From: Actinoplanes sp. TFC3
Lineage (GTDB): Bacteria; Actinomycetota; Actinomycetes; Mycobacteriales; Micromonosporaceae
Direction of reading: 5' to 3'
Length of the DNA stretch: 64,000 nucleotides
Assembly (NCBI RefSeq): GCF_001553785.1
Contig: NZ_LOJP01000001.1
Coordinates: 2,040,698 to 2,104,697 of the forward strand
The stretch's first letter is position 1; the number at the start of each line of letters is the position of its first letter. Shown here one piece after another: positions 1 to 10,385 of this stretch. The notes beneath the pieces were generated by a model, which saw nothing but the letters and a program-made list of their open reading frames with translations, was not told where the DNA came from and ran no database searches. Both the position numbers and the translations under genes were made by a program.

Positions 1-155
1 CCCGGCGGGTAGGAGCGCGCCGACCCGGGGGGCTGGGGGGACTGGCCTGCGTCGGGGCGTGCGCCGAACGCCCACTGGCCGAAGCCGAGCTTGTTGGCAG
101 GAGGGGAGGGAGCGTCGGGCTCGCGCCCGTCGTCGGGGCTGGCCGTCGGCTCCAT
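1..155 (-). CDS. Hypothetical protein, N-terminal fragment (runs off left edge)
   Basis: An open frame reads leftward from an ATG at 155 to the window edge, giving about 51 residues with almost all codons ending in G or C, as expected of a real gene here. The start is preceded by GGGAG about eight bases upstream. The visible N-terminus ([19 protein letters not shown]) is proline- and acid-rich and probably disordered. It lies divergent from hisI with about 180 bp between them, so the two probably use divergent promoters. No family is recognisable from this fragment. Confidence 0.5.
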   Translation of the reverse strand, partial: MEPTASPDDGREPDAPSPPANKLGFGQWAFGARPDAGQSPQPPGSARSYPP

Positions 156-333
156 GATCGTGACTCCCGTCCAGGTAACGGCACGTGGGCGCGGCACCGG
201 ACAGGCGCGGCGCAGGACGACGGTACCGTTCCTGCGCGGTGGGTCACACCCCCTGTCCGGGTCAGTGACCGGATCGTGGGCTAGAAGACAGGCCCCGCGG
301 ACGCCCGGGGAGCATGCGGGAGAATTGCGTACT

Positions 334-825
334 GTGCCAGTCACCGAATTCGACAACCAGCCTGCCCGGCCCTCTTCGCTCGACCCGGCGATCGCCGCGA
401 AGCTCAAGCGCAGCAGCGGGGGGCTCATCGCCGCGATTGTGCGCGAGGATGCCAGCGGGGACGTGCTGATGCTGGCCTGGATGGACGATGAGGCGCTGCA
501 CCGCACGCTGACGACCGGGCGCGCCACCTACTGGTCGCGCAGCCGCAACGAGTATTGGGTCAAGGGCGCAACATCAGGACATTTTCAGCATGTACGGTCA
601 GTAGCGCTCGATTGCGACGGTGACGCGCTGCTCGTAACCGTCGACCAAGTCGGCGCCGCCTGCCACACCGGCGAACACACCTGCTTCCACACCGCCCTGC
701 CCCTGGCAGAAAGCACCGCCCTGCCCCCGGCGGGGAACGCGGAGGGGGCCGAGGAGGCAGAGCAGGCGGAGAAGGCAAGCACCGCGAGCACCGTCGAGCA
801 CGAAGAACCTAGGGAGTCAGCATGA
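334..825 (+). CDS. hisI: Phosphoribosyl-AMP cyclohydrolase
   Basis: Opens the adenine ring of phosphoribosyl-AMP in histidine synthesis (third step, cytosolic). The GTG at 334 is chosen because homology begins soon after it and GGGAG lies about ten bases upstream; the frame is open further upstream but without similarity. Visible motifs are the metal-binding DCDGD at residues 93-97 and the zinc cysteines C94, C110 and C117 in CHTGEHTCF. The 163-residue protein is about 40 residues longer than usual because of an Ala/Glu-rich tail after residue 122. Its stop overlaps the trpE start by four bases (ATGA), so histidine and tryptophan genes are translationally coupled here. The fused HisE domain found in enterobacteria is absent. 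Confidence 0.95.
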   Translation: MPVTEFDNQPARPSSLDPAIAAKLKRSSGGLIAAIVREDASGDVLMLAWMDDEALHRTLTTGRATYWSRSRNEYWVKGATSGHFQHVRSVALDCDGDALLVTVDQVGAACHTGEHTCFHTALPLAESTALPPAGNAEGAEEAEQAEKASTASTVEHEEPRESA

Positions 826-2363
826 CCAGCGGCGCGGTCACCCCCGACGCACAAGGGTTCGTTGCGCAGGCCGCGCGCCGGCGGGTCGTACCCGTGGTCC
901 GGCGACTGCTTGCCGATGGGGAGACTCCGATCGGTGTCTACCGCAAGCTGGCCGGCGGGCCGGGCACCTTCCTGCTCGAATCCGCCGAGCAGGGCGCTGG
1001 CTCGGCCGCCTGGTCGCGCTACTCGTTCATCGGCGTGCGCAGCGCGGCCACCCTGGTCGAACGGGACGGGCAGGCGCACTGGCTGGGGAGTCCTCCTGCG
1101 GGCGTACCGGTGGAGGGGGATCCTGTTGTTGCTCTGCGTGAGACTGTCGCTTCCCTTGCTGCTCCTGAGGATCCGGGCGCCGGAATTGATCTTCCGCCGC
1201 TGACCGGCGGGATGGTCGGGTATCTGTCCTATGACCTCATTCGCCGGTTCGAGCGGCTGCCGCAGACCGCTACCGACGATGTGCCGCTGCCCGAACTGGG
1301 CATGATGCTGGCCACCGATCTGGTCGTTTTGGATCACTATGATGGGTCGGCGATCCTGGTTGCCAATGCTGTGCTGGCCGAGGATGCCGGCGAAGCCGCG
1401 GCGCTGGCGGCGTACCATCAAGCGGTTGGTCGTCTTGATGCGATGACCACTGCTTTGTCGCGGCCGACTCCGCCGATGATCTCCACCGTGGAGCGCACGT
1501 CGCCCGGCGAGGTGCTCAGCCGGACCGCTCCGGGCGACTACCAGAAGGCAGTGGAAACCGCGAAAGAGGCGATCCGCGCGGGCGAGTGCTTCCAGATCGT
1601 CGTTGCCCAGCGTTTCGAGCGGGCCACCAGCGCCGACCCGCTCGACGTCTACCGCGTGCTGCGCGCCACCAACCCCAGCCCCTACATGTACCTGCTGCGT
1701 TTCGATGACTTCGACATCGTCGGATCCTCACCCGAGGCACATCTCAAGGTCACGGCCGAGGAAGACGGGGTACGGCGGGCCCTGCTGCATCCCATCGCGG
1801 GCACCCGCTGGCGTGGCGCCACCCCGGAGCAGGACAACGCGCTGGCCGCCGAGCTGCTGGCCGACCCGAAGGAGCGCGCCGAGCACGTCATGCTGGTTGA
1901 CCTGGGCCGCAACGACCTGGGCCGGGTGTGCCGCCCGGGGTCGGTGGAGGTGCCCGACTTCGCCCGCATCGAACGCTACAGCCACGTCATGCACATCGTG
2001 TCGACCGTGGTGGGGGAGCTGCGCGAGGACCGGACGGCGTTCGACGCGCTGGCCGCCACCTTCCCGGCCGGCACCCTGTCCGGCGCGCCGAAGGTGCGGG
2101 CCATGGAGATCATCGAGAGCCTCGAACCGACCCGGCGCGGGCTGTACGGCGGCACTGTTGGCTACTTCGGCTTCGGCGGCGACATGGACATGGCGATCGC
2201 GATCCGCACCGCCTTGATGCGCGCCGGCACGGCCTATGTCGGGGCCGGCGCGGGCATCGTCGCCGACTCCGATCCGGCCGCGGAGGAGCAGGAGACGCGC
2301 AACAAGGCCGCCGCGGTGCTGGCCGCGATTGCCGCCGCCGAGACGTTGCGCGCGGCCCGCTGA
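822..2363 (+). CDS. trpE: Anthranilate synthase component I
   Basis: Converts chorismate to anthranilate with ammonia supplied by TrpG, the first step of tryptophan synthesis. The 513-residue length is normal. The N-terminal LLES motif (residues 51-54) is the conserved tryptophan feedback site. The C-terminal chorismate-binding part shows [21 protein letters not shown] and [21 protein letters not shown] precedes the ATG. It overlaps hisI upstream and the membrane-protein gene downstream (TGATG). No trpG, trpD or trpF is present in the window, so these must lie elsewhere. Confidence 0.97.
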   Translation: MTSGAVTPDAQGFVAQAARRRVVPVVRRLLADGETPIGVYRKLAGGPGTFLLESAEQGAGSAAWSRYSFIGVRSAATLVERDGQAHWLGSPPAGVPVEGDPVVALRETVASLAAPEDPGAGIDLPPLTGGMVGYLSYDLIRRFERLPQTATDDVPLPELGMMLATDLVVLDHYDGSAILVANAVLAEDAGEAAALAAYHQAVGRLDAMTTALSRPTPPMISTVERTSPGEVLSRTAPGDYQKAVETAKEAIRAGECFQIVVAQRFERATSADPLDVYRVLRATNPSPYMYLLRFDDFDIVGSSPEAHLKVTAEEDGVRRALLHPIAGTRWRGATPEQDNALAAELLADPKERAEHVMLVDLGRNDLGRVCRPGSVEVPDFARIERYSHVMHIVSTVVGELREDRTAFDALAATFPAGTLSGAPKVRAMEIIESLEPTRRGLYGGTVGYFGFGGDMDMAIAIRTALMRAGTAYVGAGAGIVADSDPAAEEQETRNKAAAVLAAIAAAETLRAAR

Positions 2364-2905
2364 TGAGCCCGGCTCGCCGGTTGGCCCTCACCGTGCTGCT
2401 CTGCGCGGCCGGTGCGGGGCTGGCGCTGTGGGGCATCACGCGGACCTGGGCGGTGGTGGTGACGGTACGCAGCGGCCTGCCCGAGCTGCGTCACGAGTCG
2501 AGCGGCTCCGAATCGGCGCCGCTGGTGCTCGGGCTGGCCCTGGTCGGGTTGGCCGGGGCGGGAGCACTGCTGGCCACCAAGGGCCTCGCGCGCCGGGTCC
2601 TCGGGGCGTTGTTGCTGCTGGCCGGGGCCGGCATCGTGATCAGTACGGTGGCCGGGCGCTCCGGGCTGGACCTCGGCGCGACCGGGGCCGCCACGGCGTG
2701 GGCGGTGCTGTGCGGGGCCGGCGGGCTGCTCGTGCTGGCCGGCGGCTGGCTGGCGCTGCGCTACGGTCACGAATGGCCGGGCATGGGGGCCCGCTACGAA
2801 CGCAAGGTCACCGCGGCGCCGGCCGTCACCGAGGCCGGGCCGGTTGACTCGCGGGCCGCCTGGGATGCCCTGGACCGCGGCGACGACCCGACGGAGAAGT
2901 CCTAG
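2363..2905 (+). CDS. Tryptophan-biosynthesis-associated membrane protein
   Basis: A 180-residue protein with four predicted membrane segments (roughly residues 8-30, 52-70, 77-97 and 107-130), then a polar tail ending in WDALDRGDDPT. This matches the actinobacterial family found between trpE and trpC (the Rv1610 type), whose biochemical role is not established. The ATG at 2363 shares bases with the trpE stop, so it is translated with trpE. Its stop overlaps the last codons of the convergent gene at 2902-3192 by four bases. Confidence 0.85.
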   Translation: MSPARRLALTVLLCAAGAGLALWGITRTWAVVVTVRSGLPELRHESSGSESAPLVLGLALVGLAGAGALLATKGLARRVLGALLLLAGAGIVISTVAGRSGLDLGATGAATAWAVLCGAGGLLVLAGGWLALRYGHEWPGMGARYERKVTAAPAVTEAGPVDSRAAWDALDRGDDPTEKS

Positions 2906-3192
2906 TTCGCGACGGTCGCCGGGCGGCGGTTGTTGCGCGGACGCGGGCGGGCAGCCAGCGCCGCGACCAGTGCGTCCATGTCCGCGCGAGCCTGGGCCCG
3001 GTCGCGGTCGGCCAGCGTGGCCGCGTACGCGTTGCCGTGCGCGGTGCGCACGTTGTGCTCGCCGACGACGGCGCGTTCGACTGTAGCGAACAGCTCGGCG
3101 GCGTAGGCGACGACGGTGCGGGAGGTGGCGGCGAAACCGCGCTCTTCGGCAACCATGTCAGATACGGCAGTCGTGTCAGTTGCTGCAGCCAT
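2902..3192 (-). CDS. Small hypothetical protein, 96 residues
   Basis: The frame is open further upstream, but coding character and a Shine-Dalgarno site (CCGGAG, eight bases before the ATG) support a start at 3192. The protein is largely helical and alanine-rich with an Arg/Asn-rich end (RPRPRNNRR) and has no signal peptide or membrane segment. The family is not recognised. It is convergent with the Trp membrane protein and divergent from trpC, splitting the trp cluster into two transcripts. A 13-base element, ccatgtcagatac, occurs twice near its start, once at the start codon and once 36 bases inside. Confidence 0.6.
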   Translation of the reverse strand: MAAATDTTAVSDMVAEERGFAATSRTVVAYAAELFATVERAVVGEHNVRTAHGNAYAATLADRDRAQARADMDALVAALAARPRPRNNRRPATVAN

Positions 3193-3356
3193 GTCAGATA
3201 CTCCGGGGATCTGTGGCGGATTGACGGAACCATTGTGCCCGCACCCCAGGGTGCCGCAGTCGTATTTCCGATGGGTGACGCGACCGTCACAGCCGACCGG
3301 GGTCGTCCGATCATCCGAGGTGCCGCTGGTCTGCGCAGCGACACGCGGGAAACGGG

Positions 3357-3395
3357 TGTGACGGATGTGACAACTGTGACCCGGCAGCGCATTAT
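3357..3395 (+). promoter_or_regulatory. Candidate trpC promoter with three TGTGAC repeats
   Basis: TGTGAC occurs at 3357, 3366 and 3375, exactly nine bases apart. The middle copy lies 18 bases before CATTAT (3390-3395), a passable -10 box, about 100 bases upstream of trpC. This is the only promoter-like sequence seen in the 304-base gap between the small divergent gene and trpC. The repeats could be an operator or overlapping -35 elements. No leader peptide with tandem Trp codons was seen. Confidence 0.3.
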
Positions 3396-3496
3396 GCCGC
3401 AGTCCATCTCGTGAGGATCGCCATACCCCGGAGGGCTGGACAGGACGGCCGCCACCTAGCATCGGGCCGAGGACACCCGGAGAGGGGAGTCGTTAG

Positions 3497-4332
3497 GTGA
3501 CATCCGATCAGCACGGTGCGGGTCCGCAGAATGTGCTTGAGGAGATCCTCGCGGGGGTACGCGAGGATGTTGCGGCCCGGCAGGAGAAGGTCTCCCTTGA
3601 CCAGGTGCGCGAGCTCGCGGCGGCAGCCCCGCCGCCGATTGACGCGTACGCGGCTTTGCGCAAGCCCGGCGTGGCCGTGATCGCCGAGGTGAAGCGGTCA
3701 TCGCCGTCGAAGGGCGCGCTGGCCGACATCCCCGACCCGGCCGATCTGGCGGGCGAGTATGCCGCCGGTGGGGCGCGCTGCATCAGCGTGCTGACCGAGG
3801 GCCGCTGGTTCGGCGGCTCCCTGGCCGACTTGGCCGCGGTTCGCGCCGCGGTGGGCGTGCCGGTGCTTCGCAAGGACTTCGTCGTCTCCAGCTACCAGGT
3901 GCATGAGGCTCGCGCTCACGGCGCCGACCTCGTGCTGCTCATCGTGGCGGCGCTCGAGCAGAACGTTCTGGTCGGCCTGCTCGAGCGGATCGAGTCGCTG
4001 GGCATGACCGCGCTCGTCGAGGTGCACAACGAGGAAGAGGCCGACCGGGCACTGGACGCGGGCGCTCAGGTCATCGGGGTGAACGCCCGGGATCTGCGCA
4101 CGCTCGAAGTGGATCGCTCGGTCTTCGAGCGGATCGCCCCCGGCCTGCCCGGCAACGTCGTCAAGATCGCCGAATCGGGGGTACGGGGCCCGCACGACCT
4201 GATCCGCTATGCGTCGGCAGGCGCCGACGCGGTGCTGGTCGGCGAGGGCCTGGTCACCCAGAAGAGCCCCCGCGACGCGGTCGCCGAGCTGGTGAACGCG
4301 GGTAACCACCCGGCGACGCCGAGGCCGGTGCG

Positions 4333-4336
<4 letters not shown>
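3497..4336 (+). CDS. trpC: Indole-3-glycerol-phosphate synthase
   Basis: Closes the indole ring, converting carboxyphenylamino-deoxyribulose phosphate to indole-3-glycerol phosphate. A single (beta/alpha)8 barrel of 279 residues is visible, with [14 protein letters not shown] (substrate-binding Lys and Glu), VLRKDFV and the phosphate-binding end IAESGVRGP. It is not fused to TrpF, as is usual in actinobacteria. The GTG start has GAGAGGGGAG just upstream. It overlaps trpB by four bases and begins the trpCBA-lgt transcript. Confidence 0.96.
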
Positions 4337-5570
<1,234 letters not shown>

Positions 5571-5574
<4 letters not shown>

Positions 5575-6377
5575 GCATCGCTGAGACTTTCGGGAAGGCC
5601 AAGGCTGAGGGGCGCTCGGTTCTTGTCGGGTGCATGCCTGCCGGGTTCCCCACGGTGGACGACTCGATCACGTCGATGGTGGCGATGGCCGAGGCGGGCT
5701 GCGACGTCATCGAGGTCGAGCTGCCCTATTCCGACCCGGTCATGGACGGCCCGGTCATCCAGAAGGCCAGCGACATCGCGCTGGCCGCCGGGGTGCGCAC
5801 CCGGGACACGCTGAGGATCATCGAGGCGGTTGCGGGCACCGGCGCGACGGTCGTGCTGATGACGTACTGGAATCCCATCGAACGCTACGGTGTGGACGCC
5901 TTCGCCCGGGACCTGGCCGCGGCCGGCGCCACGGGCATGATCACCCCGGACCTGATCCCCGATGAGGCCGGCGAGTGGATCGCCGCCGCGGACACGTACC
6001 GCATTGATCGGACCTTTCTGGTCTCGCCGTCCTCGACCGACGAGCGCATCGCGATGACCGTGGGGCAGTGCCGCGGCTTCGTGTACGCCACCGCGTTGAT
6101 GGGGGTGACCGGCGCTCGCACCAGCGTGTCGTCGCAGGCCCCCGACCTGGTCGGACGAATCCGCGCCGCCGATCCCGCCATGCCGGTGGGCGTGGGGCTG
6201 GGTGTCGGCACCGGTGCGCAGGCCGCCGAGGTGGCCTCCTTCGCCGATGGAGTGATCGTCGGTAGCGCGCTGATCAGGTGTGTGCTGGAGGCTCCGGACC
6301 TCGCCACGGGCCACCAGCGGCTGCGTTCGCTGAGTGCCGAGTTGGCAGAAGGCGTACGCGCGGGCAAGCCCTTGTGA
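5571..6377 (+). CDS. trpA: Tryptophan synthase alpha chain
   Basis: Cleaves indole-3-glycerol phosphate and passes indole to TrpB. The TTG at 5571 overlaps the trpB stop (TTGA), and homology begins directly at [10 protein letters not shown]; the frame upstream of this is the shadow of trpB. Catalytic residues correspond to Glu48 and Asp59 in [13 protein letters not shown]. The 268-residue length is normal. A TTG start with overlap is a weak, coupled start. lgt follows 34 bases later. Confidence 0.95.
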
Positions 6378-6411
6378 TGGCTTACCGGCTCACCGGCGGT
6401 AGGGTGCGCGC

Positions 6412-7482
6412 GTGAACTACGCCGCTATCCCGAGCCCGGCCGTGTCGGTGTGGCACCTCCTGGGCATTCCTGTCCGGGCATACGCACTGTGCATCGTCGC
6501 CGGCATCGTCGTCGCCGTCCTGATCATGGAATACCGCCTGCGTCGCCGCGGGGTGGCACCGTGGGCGTCGCTGGACATGGCGGTCTGGGCCGTGCCGTTC
6601 GGCATCGTGGGGGCCCGGATCTACCACGTCATCACCTCGCCGGGGGAGTACTTCGGCGACGGGGGCGACCCGCTGCGCATCTTCCAGATCTGGGAGGGTG
6701 GCCTGGGCATCTGGGGTGCGGTGGCCGCCGGCGCGCTGGGCGCCTGGCTCGCCGCCCGCCAGCTGGGCCTGCCGCTGGCCGTGTTCGCCGACGCACTCGC
6801 CCCGGGCCTGCCCGTCGCCCAGGCCATCGGTCGTTTCGGCAACTGGTTCAACAACGAGCTGTACGGCAGCGTCACCACCTTGCCGTGGGGTCTGCGCGTG
6901 CACGACATGGACCGCTCCAACCCCGGGCACGCCACCGTCATCGACGGCAAGGCGGTCACCCTGCCCGACCTGTACCACCCCACGTTCCTGTACGAAGCCC
7001 TGTGGGACGTCGGCGTGGCCGTGCTGGTGTGGCTGCTGGACCGCAGGTTCAAGTTCGGCCGGGGCCGGGCGTTCGCGCTGTACGTGATGGCGTACACGCT
7101 GGGCCGGTGCTGGATCGAGATGCTGCGCATCGACGACGCCAACCACTTCTTCGGCATCCGGCTCAACGTGTTCACCGCGATCGTGGTGTTCCTGGGCGCG
7201 CTGGCCTACTTCGTGCTGGTCAAGGGCCCCCGGGAATACGTGGTGCCGCTGGACGCCCCGGAGAGCGCCACCGAGCCCGCCGCCGGCAGCGATGTCAGCC
7301 AGGTCGACGTGGCCGCCACCCCAGCCGAGCCGGTGCGGGCCCCGGAGGCCTATCAAGTCGTCAGCGAGCAACGCTTCGAGGCGTACCGGCGCACGGGTGT
7401 GCTGGAACCGGAGGAGCCCGAAAGTGGCCAGCCGGAGCCGGAGGAGCCAGCAACGCCGGCTTCTTCCACCGAGGAGCGGTAG
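6412..7482 (+). CDS. lgt: Prolipoprotein diacylglyceryl transferase
   Basis: Membrane enzyme that attaches diacylglycerol to the lipobox cysteine of prolipoproteins; likely substrates in this window are the two ABC binding proteins and the transglycosylase. The Lgt signature GRFGNWFNNE occupies residues 140-149, and about seven membrane helices cover residues 15-245. The last 80 residues form a Pro/Glu-rich cytoplasmic tail, an extension seen in many actinobacterial Lgt proteins. The GTG start is 34 bases after trpA. The trpA-lgt order is also known from mycobacteria. Confidence 0.95.
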   Translation: MNYAAIPSPAVSVWHLLGIPVRAYALCIVAGIVVAVLIMEYRLRRRGVAPWASLDMAVWAVPFGIVGARIYHVITSPGEYFGDGGDPLRIFQIWEGGLGIWGAVAAGALGAWLAARQLGLPLAVFADALAPGLPVAQAIGRFGNWFNNELYGSVTTLPWGLRVHDMDRSNPGHATVIDGKAVTLPDLYHPTFLYEALWDVGVAVLVWLLDRRFKFGRGRAFALYVMAYTLGRCWIEMLRIDDANHFFGIRLNVFTAIVVFLGALAYFVLVKGPREYVVPLDAPESATEPAAGSDVSQVDVAATPAEPVRAPEAYQVVSEQRFEAYRRTGVLEPEEPESGQPEPEEPATPASSTEER

Positions 7483-7488
7483 AACGGC

Positions 7489-8664
7489 ATGCGCACCGCC
7501 GTCGTGGTGGGCGCCGGCATGGCGGGGCTGGCCACCGCCGGGGCGCTGGCCCGCGACGGCTGGCGGGTGACGCTGCTGGAGCGCGGCGCGGCGATCACCG
7601 CCCCGCCGACCGCGCTGGTGCTGTGGCCCAACGGCCGCCGGGCCCTGGAGGCGCTGGATCCCGGCGGCGGCTGGCCGTCCATCGCGGCCCCGCTGCCCGA
7701 CGGCGGGGTGCGCCGCCCCGACGGGCAGTTCCTGGTGTCGCCGCACACCCGCCCGGGGGCCGGCCGGGCACCGGCCGTGGTGCACCTGCAGGACCTGTAC
7801 GACGCCCTGGTCGCCGGTCTCGGCGAGCACGTCGAGATCCGCACCGGCATCGAGGTGAGCGGGGTGCGCGTGCACCGCGGTCAGCTAGCGGTCGGCGACG
7901 GCACCGGCTACCTCGACGCCGACCTGGTCGTGGCGGCGGACGGCATCGACAGCGCGGTCCGGCACGCCTTCGCCCCCGAGGCGGCCGCGGTGGGTTCGGG
8001 GTTCGCCGCGTGGCAGGCGGTCATCCCCGGCCACCGCGCTCCGCAGCTGGAGACCGGCGGCGAGACGCTGGGCGCCGGTTACCGCTTCGTGTCCATGCCC
8101 CTCGGGGAGCGGGCGGCCAGCCGTGGCGGCGTCTACTGGGTGGCCACCGCGGCCGGCGCGCCGCGCCCGGAGTCCCCGGCAACCCAGTTGGCCCTGTTGC
8201 GCCGGTGGTTCGCGGACTGGCACGAGCCGGTGGGGGAACTGCTAGCCGCGACACGCGCGGAGGACCTGGTTCCGCAAGAGGTTCGCGAGCTGCGGCCGTT
8301 GCCCCGCGCGTACGGTTTCCGCTGCGGCACCGGCGGCGTGGTGCTGCTCGGCGATGCCGCCCATGCCATGCCGCACCACCTGGGGCAGGGGGCGTGCCTG
8401 GCGTTCGAGGACGCGGCCACGCTGCGCTCGCTGGTGGCCACGGCCGAGCCCGGCCCGGCGCTGGGTCAGGCGGTGCAGGAGTACGACCGGGCGCGCCGGC
8501 CCCGGACAGCCTCGGTGGTGCGCCAGACCCGCCGGATGTCGGCCGTTGTGCAGGCGCGCGGCCGGTTGGCGCTGCGGGCGCGCAACGCGGCGCTGGGGTC
8601 CCTGCGTCCGCGTATCCTGGGACACGCGCACGGGCCGGTCACCGATTGGCAGCCGCCGGACTGA
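7489..8664 (+). CDS. FAD-dependent monooxygenase (class A flavoprotein)
   Basis: A 391-residue flavoprotein with the N-terminal dinucleotide fold VVVGAGMAGLATAG, the mid-protein ADGIDSAVR motif that contacts FAD and NADPH, and GDAAHAMPHHLGQGA, which binds the FAD ribityl chain. This order is typical of salicylate-hydroxylase-like aromatic monooxygenases. The substrate cannot be predicted. The gene lies six bases after lgt and may be read through from it. Its 3' end overlaps the convergent monooxygenase remnant by 26 bases. Confidence 0.85.
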   Translation: MRTAVVVGAGMAGLATAGALARDGWRVTLLERGAAITAPPTALVLWPNGRRALEALDPGGGWPSIAAPLPDGGVRRPDGQFLVSPHTRPGAGRAPAVVHLQDLYDALVAGLGEHVEIRTGIEVSGVRVHRGQLAVGDGTGYLDADLVVAADGIDSAVRHAFAPEAAAVGSGFAAWQAVIPGHRAPQLETGGETLGAGYRFVSMPLGERAASRGGVYWVATAAGAPRPESPATQLALLRRWFADWHEPVGELLAATRAEDLVPQEVRELRPLPRAYGFRCGTGGVVLLGDAAHAMPHHLGQGACLAFEDAATLRSLVATAEPGPALGQAVQEYDRARRPRTASVVRQTRRMSAVVQARGRLALRARNAALGSLRPRILGHAHGPVTDWQPPD

Positions 8665-9990
8665 GCCAGGTGCGCAGCGCCGCCTGCCAGTCGCCGTCTG
8701 CTGGTCCGGCCCACGCGATGTAGCCGTCTGGTCGTACCAGCAGCAGGGGACCTTGATCGGTTCTTTCGGCTTGCGGCAGGGTGCCTATGGGGGCGGCACC
8801 GCGCAGGCGGACCAGGACGAACCCGGCCTCGCGCTGCAGCACGGTGAGCCGGGGCCCGGTCAGCGGCACCTCGGTGGCGCGCGTGCCGACCAGCTCGTGA
8901 TCCCCGGGCCGTCTGCGATACCGCAGGGTGGTCCCGGCGAAGCTGCCCGCCACCAGGTCCCGGATCCGTGGCCTGGACAGCACGCGCGGGGTGATCCGGT
9001 CGCGCAGCCAGCGCCCTGCCGCCGGGCGCAAGGTCACACCCCGTAGCAGCAAACCTGATTGCCGCAGCACCCGCTGACCGATCGGATGACGTTCTTTCTG
9101 GTACGAATCCAGCACCGCGTCATCGGCCCCGCCGAGCACCGCGTCGATCTTCCAGGCCAGGTTGGCCGCGTCCTGGATGCCGGTGTTCAAGCCCTGCCCG
9201 CCCACCGGGGAGTGTACGTGCGCGGCATCGCCGGCGAAGAACACCCGTCCGGCCCGGTAGTCGCGCACCTGCCGCTCGTCGCAGTGGAACCGCGAATGCC
9301 AGCTCAGGCCGGTGATCCCCAAATCACGCCCCATCGATCGGGTCAGCACCGCCTCGACCTCGTCGGCCTCGACCGGTTCACGATCGCCGACCTGGTGGTG
9401 GCGGTCCCAGGTCATCGAGCGGAACCAGCTGCCGTCGCTGTCGTGGCAGCCATAGGGGACCAGGAAGCCGAAGCTGTCCGCCGTGTTGCCCAGGGTCAGC
9501 CCGTTGCCGGCCGGTCCGCGGGTGAGCTTGACGTCGGCCAGCACCACCGAGGACAGCACGGTCCGGCCGGGGAACTCGACGCCCAGCAGGTGGCGCACGG
9601 TGCTGTGCGCGCCGTCCGCCGCCACCACGAAACGAGCCCGGATCAGGTTCCCGGTGCCGGTGGTGACGGTGACTGTGTCGGCGTCCTGGTCCACGGCGAC
9701 GGCCTGCACGCCGCGGCGGATCGTGGCGCCGTGCTGCTCGGCGTAGCGCCCGAGTGCCTGGTCGACGTTGGTCTGCGGGGTGATCATCGCGAACGGGTAG
9801 CGCGAGTGCAGCCCGGTCAGGTCCAGGCGCGCCCCGCCGAACAGGGTCACCTCCGCCGTGGTGGCGGCCTGCGCGAGCAGATCCTCGGCCAGCCCCCGGC
9901 TGTCCAGCACCTCCAGGGTGCGGGCCATGGTGGCGAACGCCCGGCTGGACGGGTTGATCTGCGCCCGGCGTTCCAGCAACGTCGCCCCGG
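8639..9990 (-). pseudogene. Class A FAD monooxygenase, 5'-truncated remnant
   Basis: Reading leftward from about 9990, the frame encodes roughly 450 residues of a second flavin monooxygenase: LLERRAQINPSSRAF, ARTLEVLDSRGLA, the AADGAHSTVRHLL motif and GDAAHVHSPVGGQGLNTG, plus a C-terminal thioredoxin-like part. The first 30 or so residues with the GxGxxG nucleotide-binding fold are missing. The frame stays open to 10261, but that part is antisense to a TetR gene and has no flavoprotein similarity. Without the FAD-binding start the product should be inactive. The break falls at about 9985-9995 in a CCCCGGGGG tract. Confidence 0.75.
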
Positions 9991-10385
9991 GGGAGGTGGC
10001 GGGCATCCTGGTCCCGGCGTTCGTGAAGCTGTGGGGCCCCGACGGGCCGCTGCTACCGCTGCTGCGGGCGGCCGCGTCCAACCGCCTGGCCGCCGACGCC
10101 CTGATCGAGATCTTCACCGACCGGGTCACGCCCGCGCTGGCGGCGGTGGCTGTCGACCGGCCCCGGGAGCGGGCCGCGCTGATCGGCTCGCACCTGATCG
10201 GCATCGCCGTGGCGCGGCACGTCATCGGCGTGCCACCGCTGATCGAGATGAGCGACGACACGCTGGTGGCCTGGCTCGGCCCGGTCTTCGCGCACTACCT
10301 GAGCGCGGTTTACCCGAGCGCTGCGGAGGAGGCGGGGGAGCCGATGCAGGCGGTGCCGAGCCGGCGGAATCCGACCTTGGAGTAG
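9990..10385 (+). pseudogene. TetR-family regulator, C-terminal remnant
   Basis: From about 9990 rightward the plus strand encodes about 130 residues of a TetR ligand-binding domain: VPAFVKLWGPDGPLLPLLR, IEIFTDRVTPALA and GSHLIGIAVARHVIGVPPL, resembling the TetR_C_16 type. The N-terminal helix-turn-helix (about 85 residues) is absent because the sequence upstream is the antisense of the monooxygenase remnant. The original arrangement was probably a regulator divergent from the monooxygenase it controlled, with both 5' ends and the shared promoter removed by one deletion. The end of this frame overlaps the convergent GNAT gene by 76 bases. Confidence 0.7.

Noticed and set aside
3193..3496. Tryptophan attenuator or T-box before trpC
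   Set aside because: No leader peptide with tandem Trp codons, no terminator/antiterminator pair and no T-box core sequence were found.
9991..10261. Apparent N-terminal 90 residues of a 540-residue minus-strand monooxygenase
   Set aside because: This part is the antisense of a TetR ligand domain and has no flavoprotein motif; the real similarity starts at about 9990.
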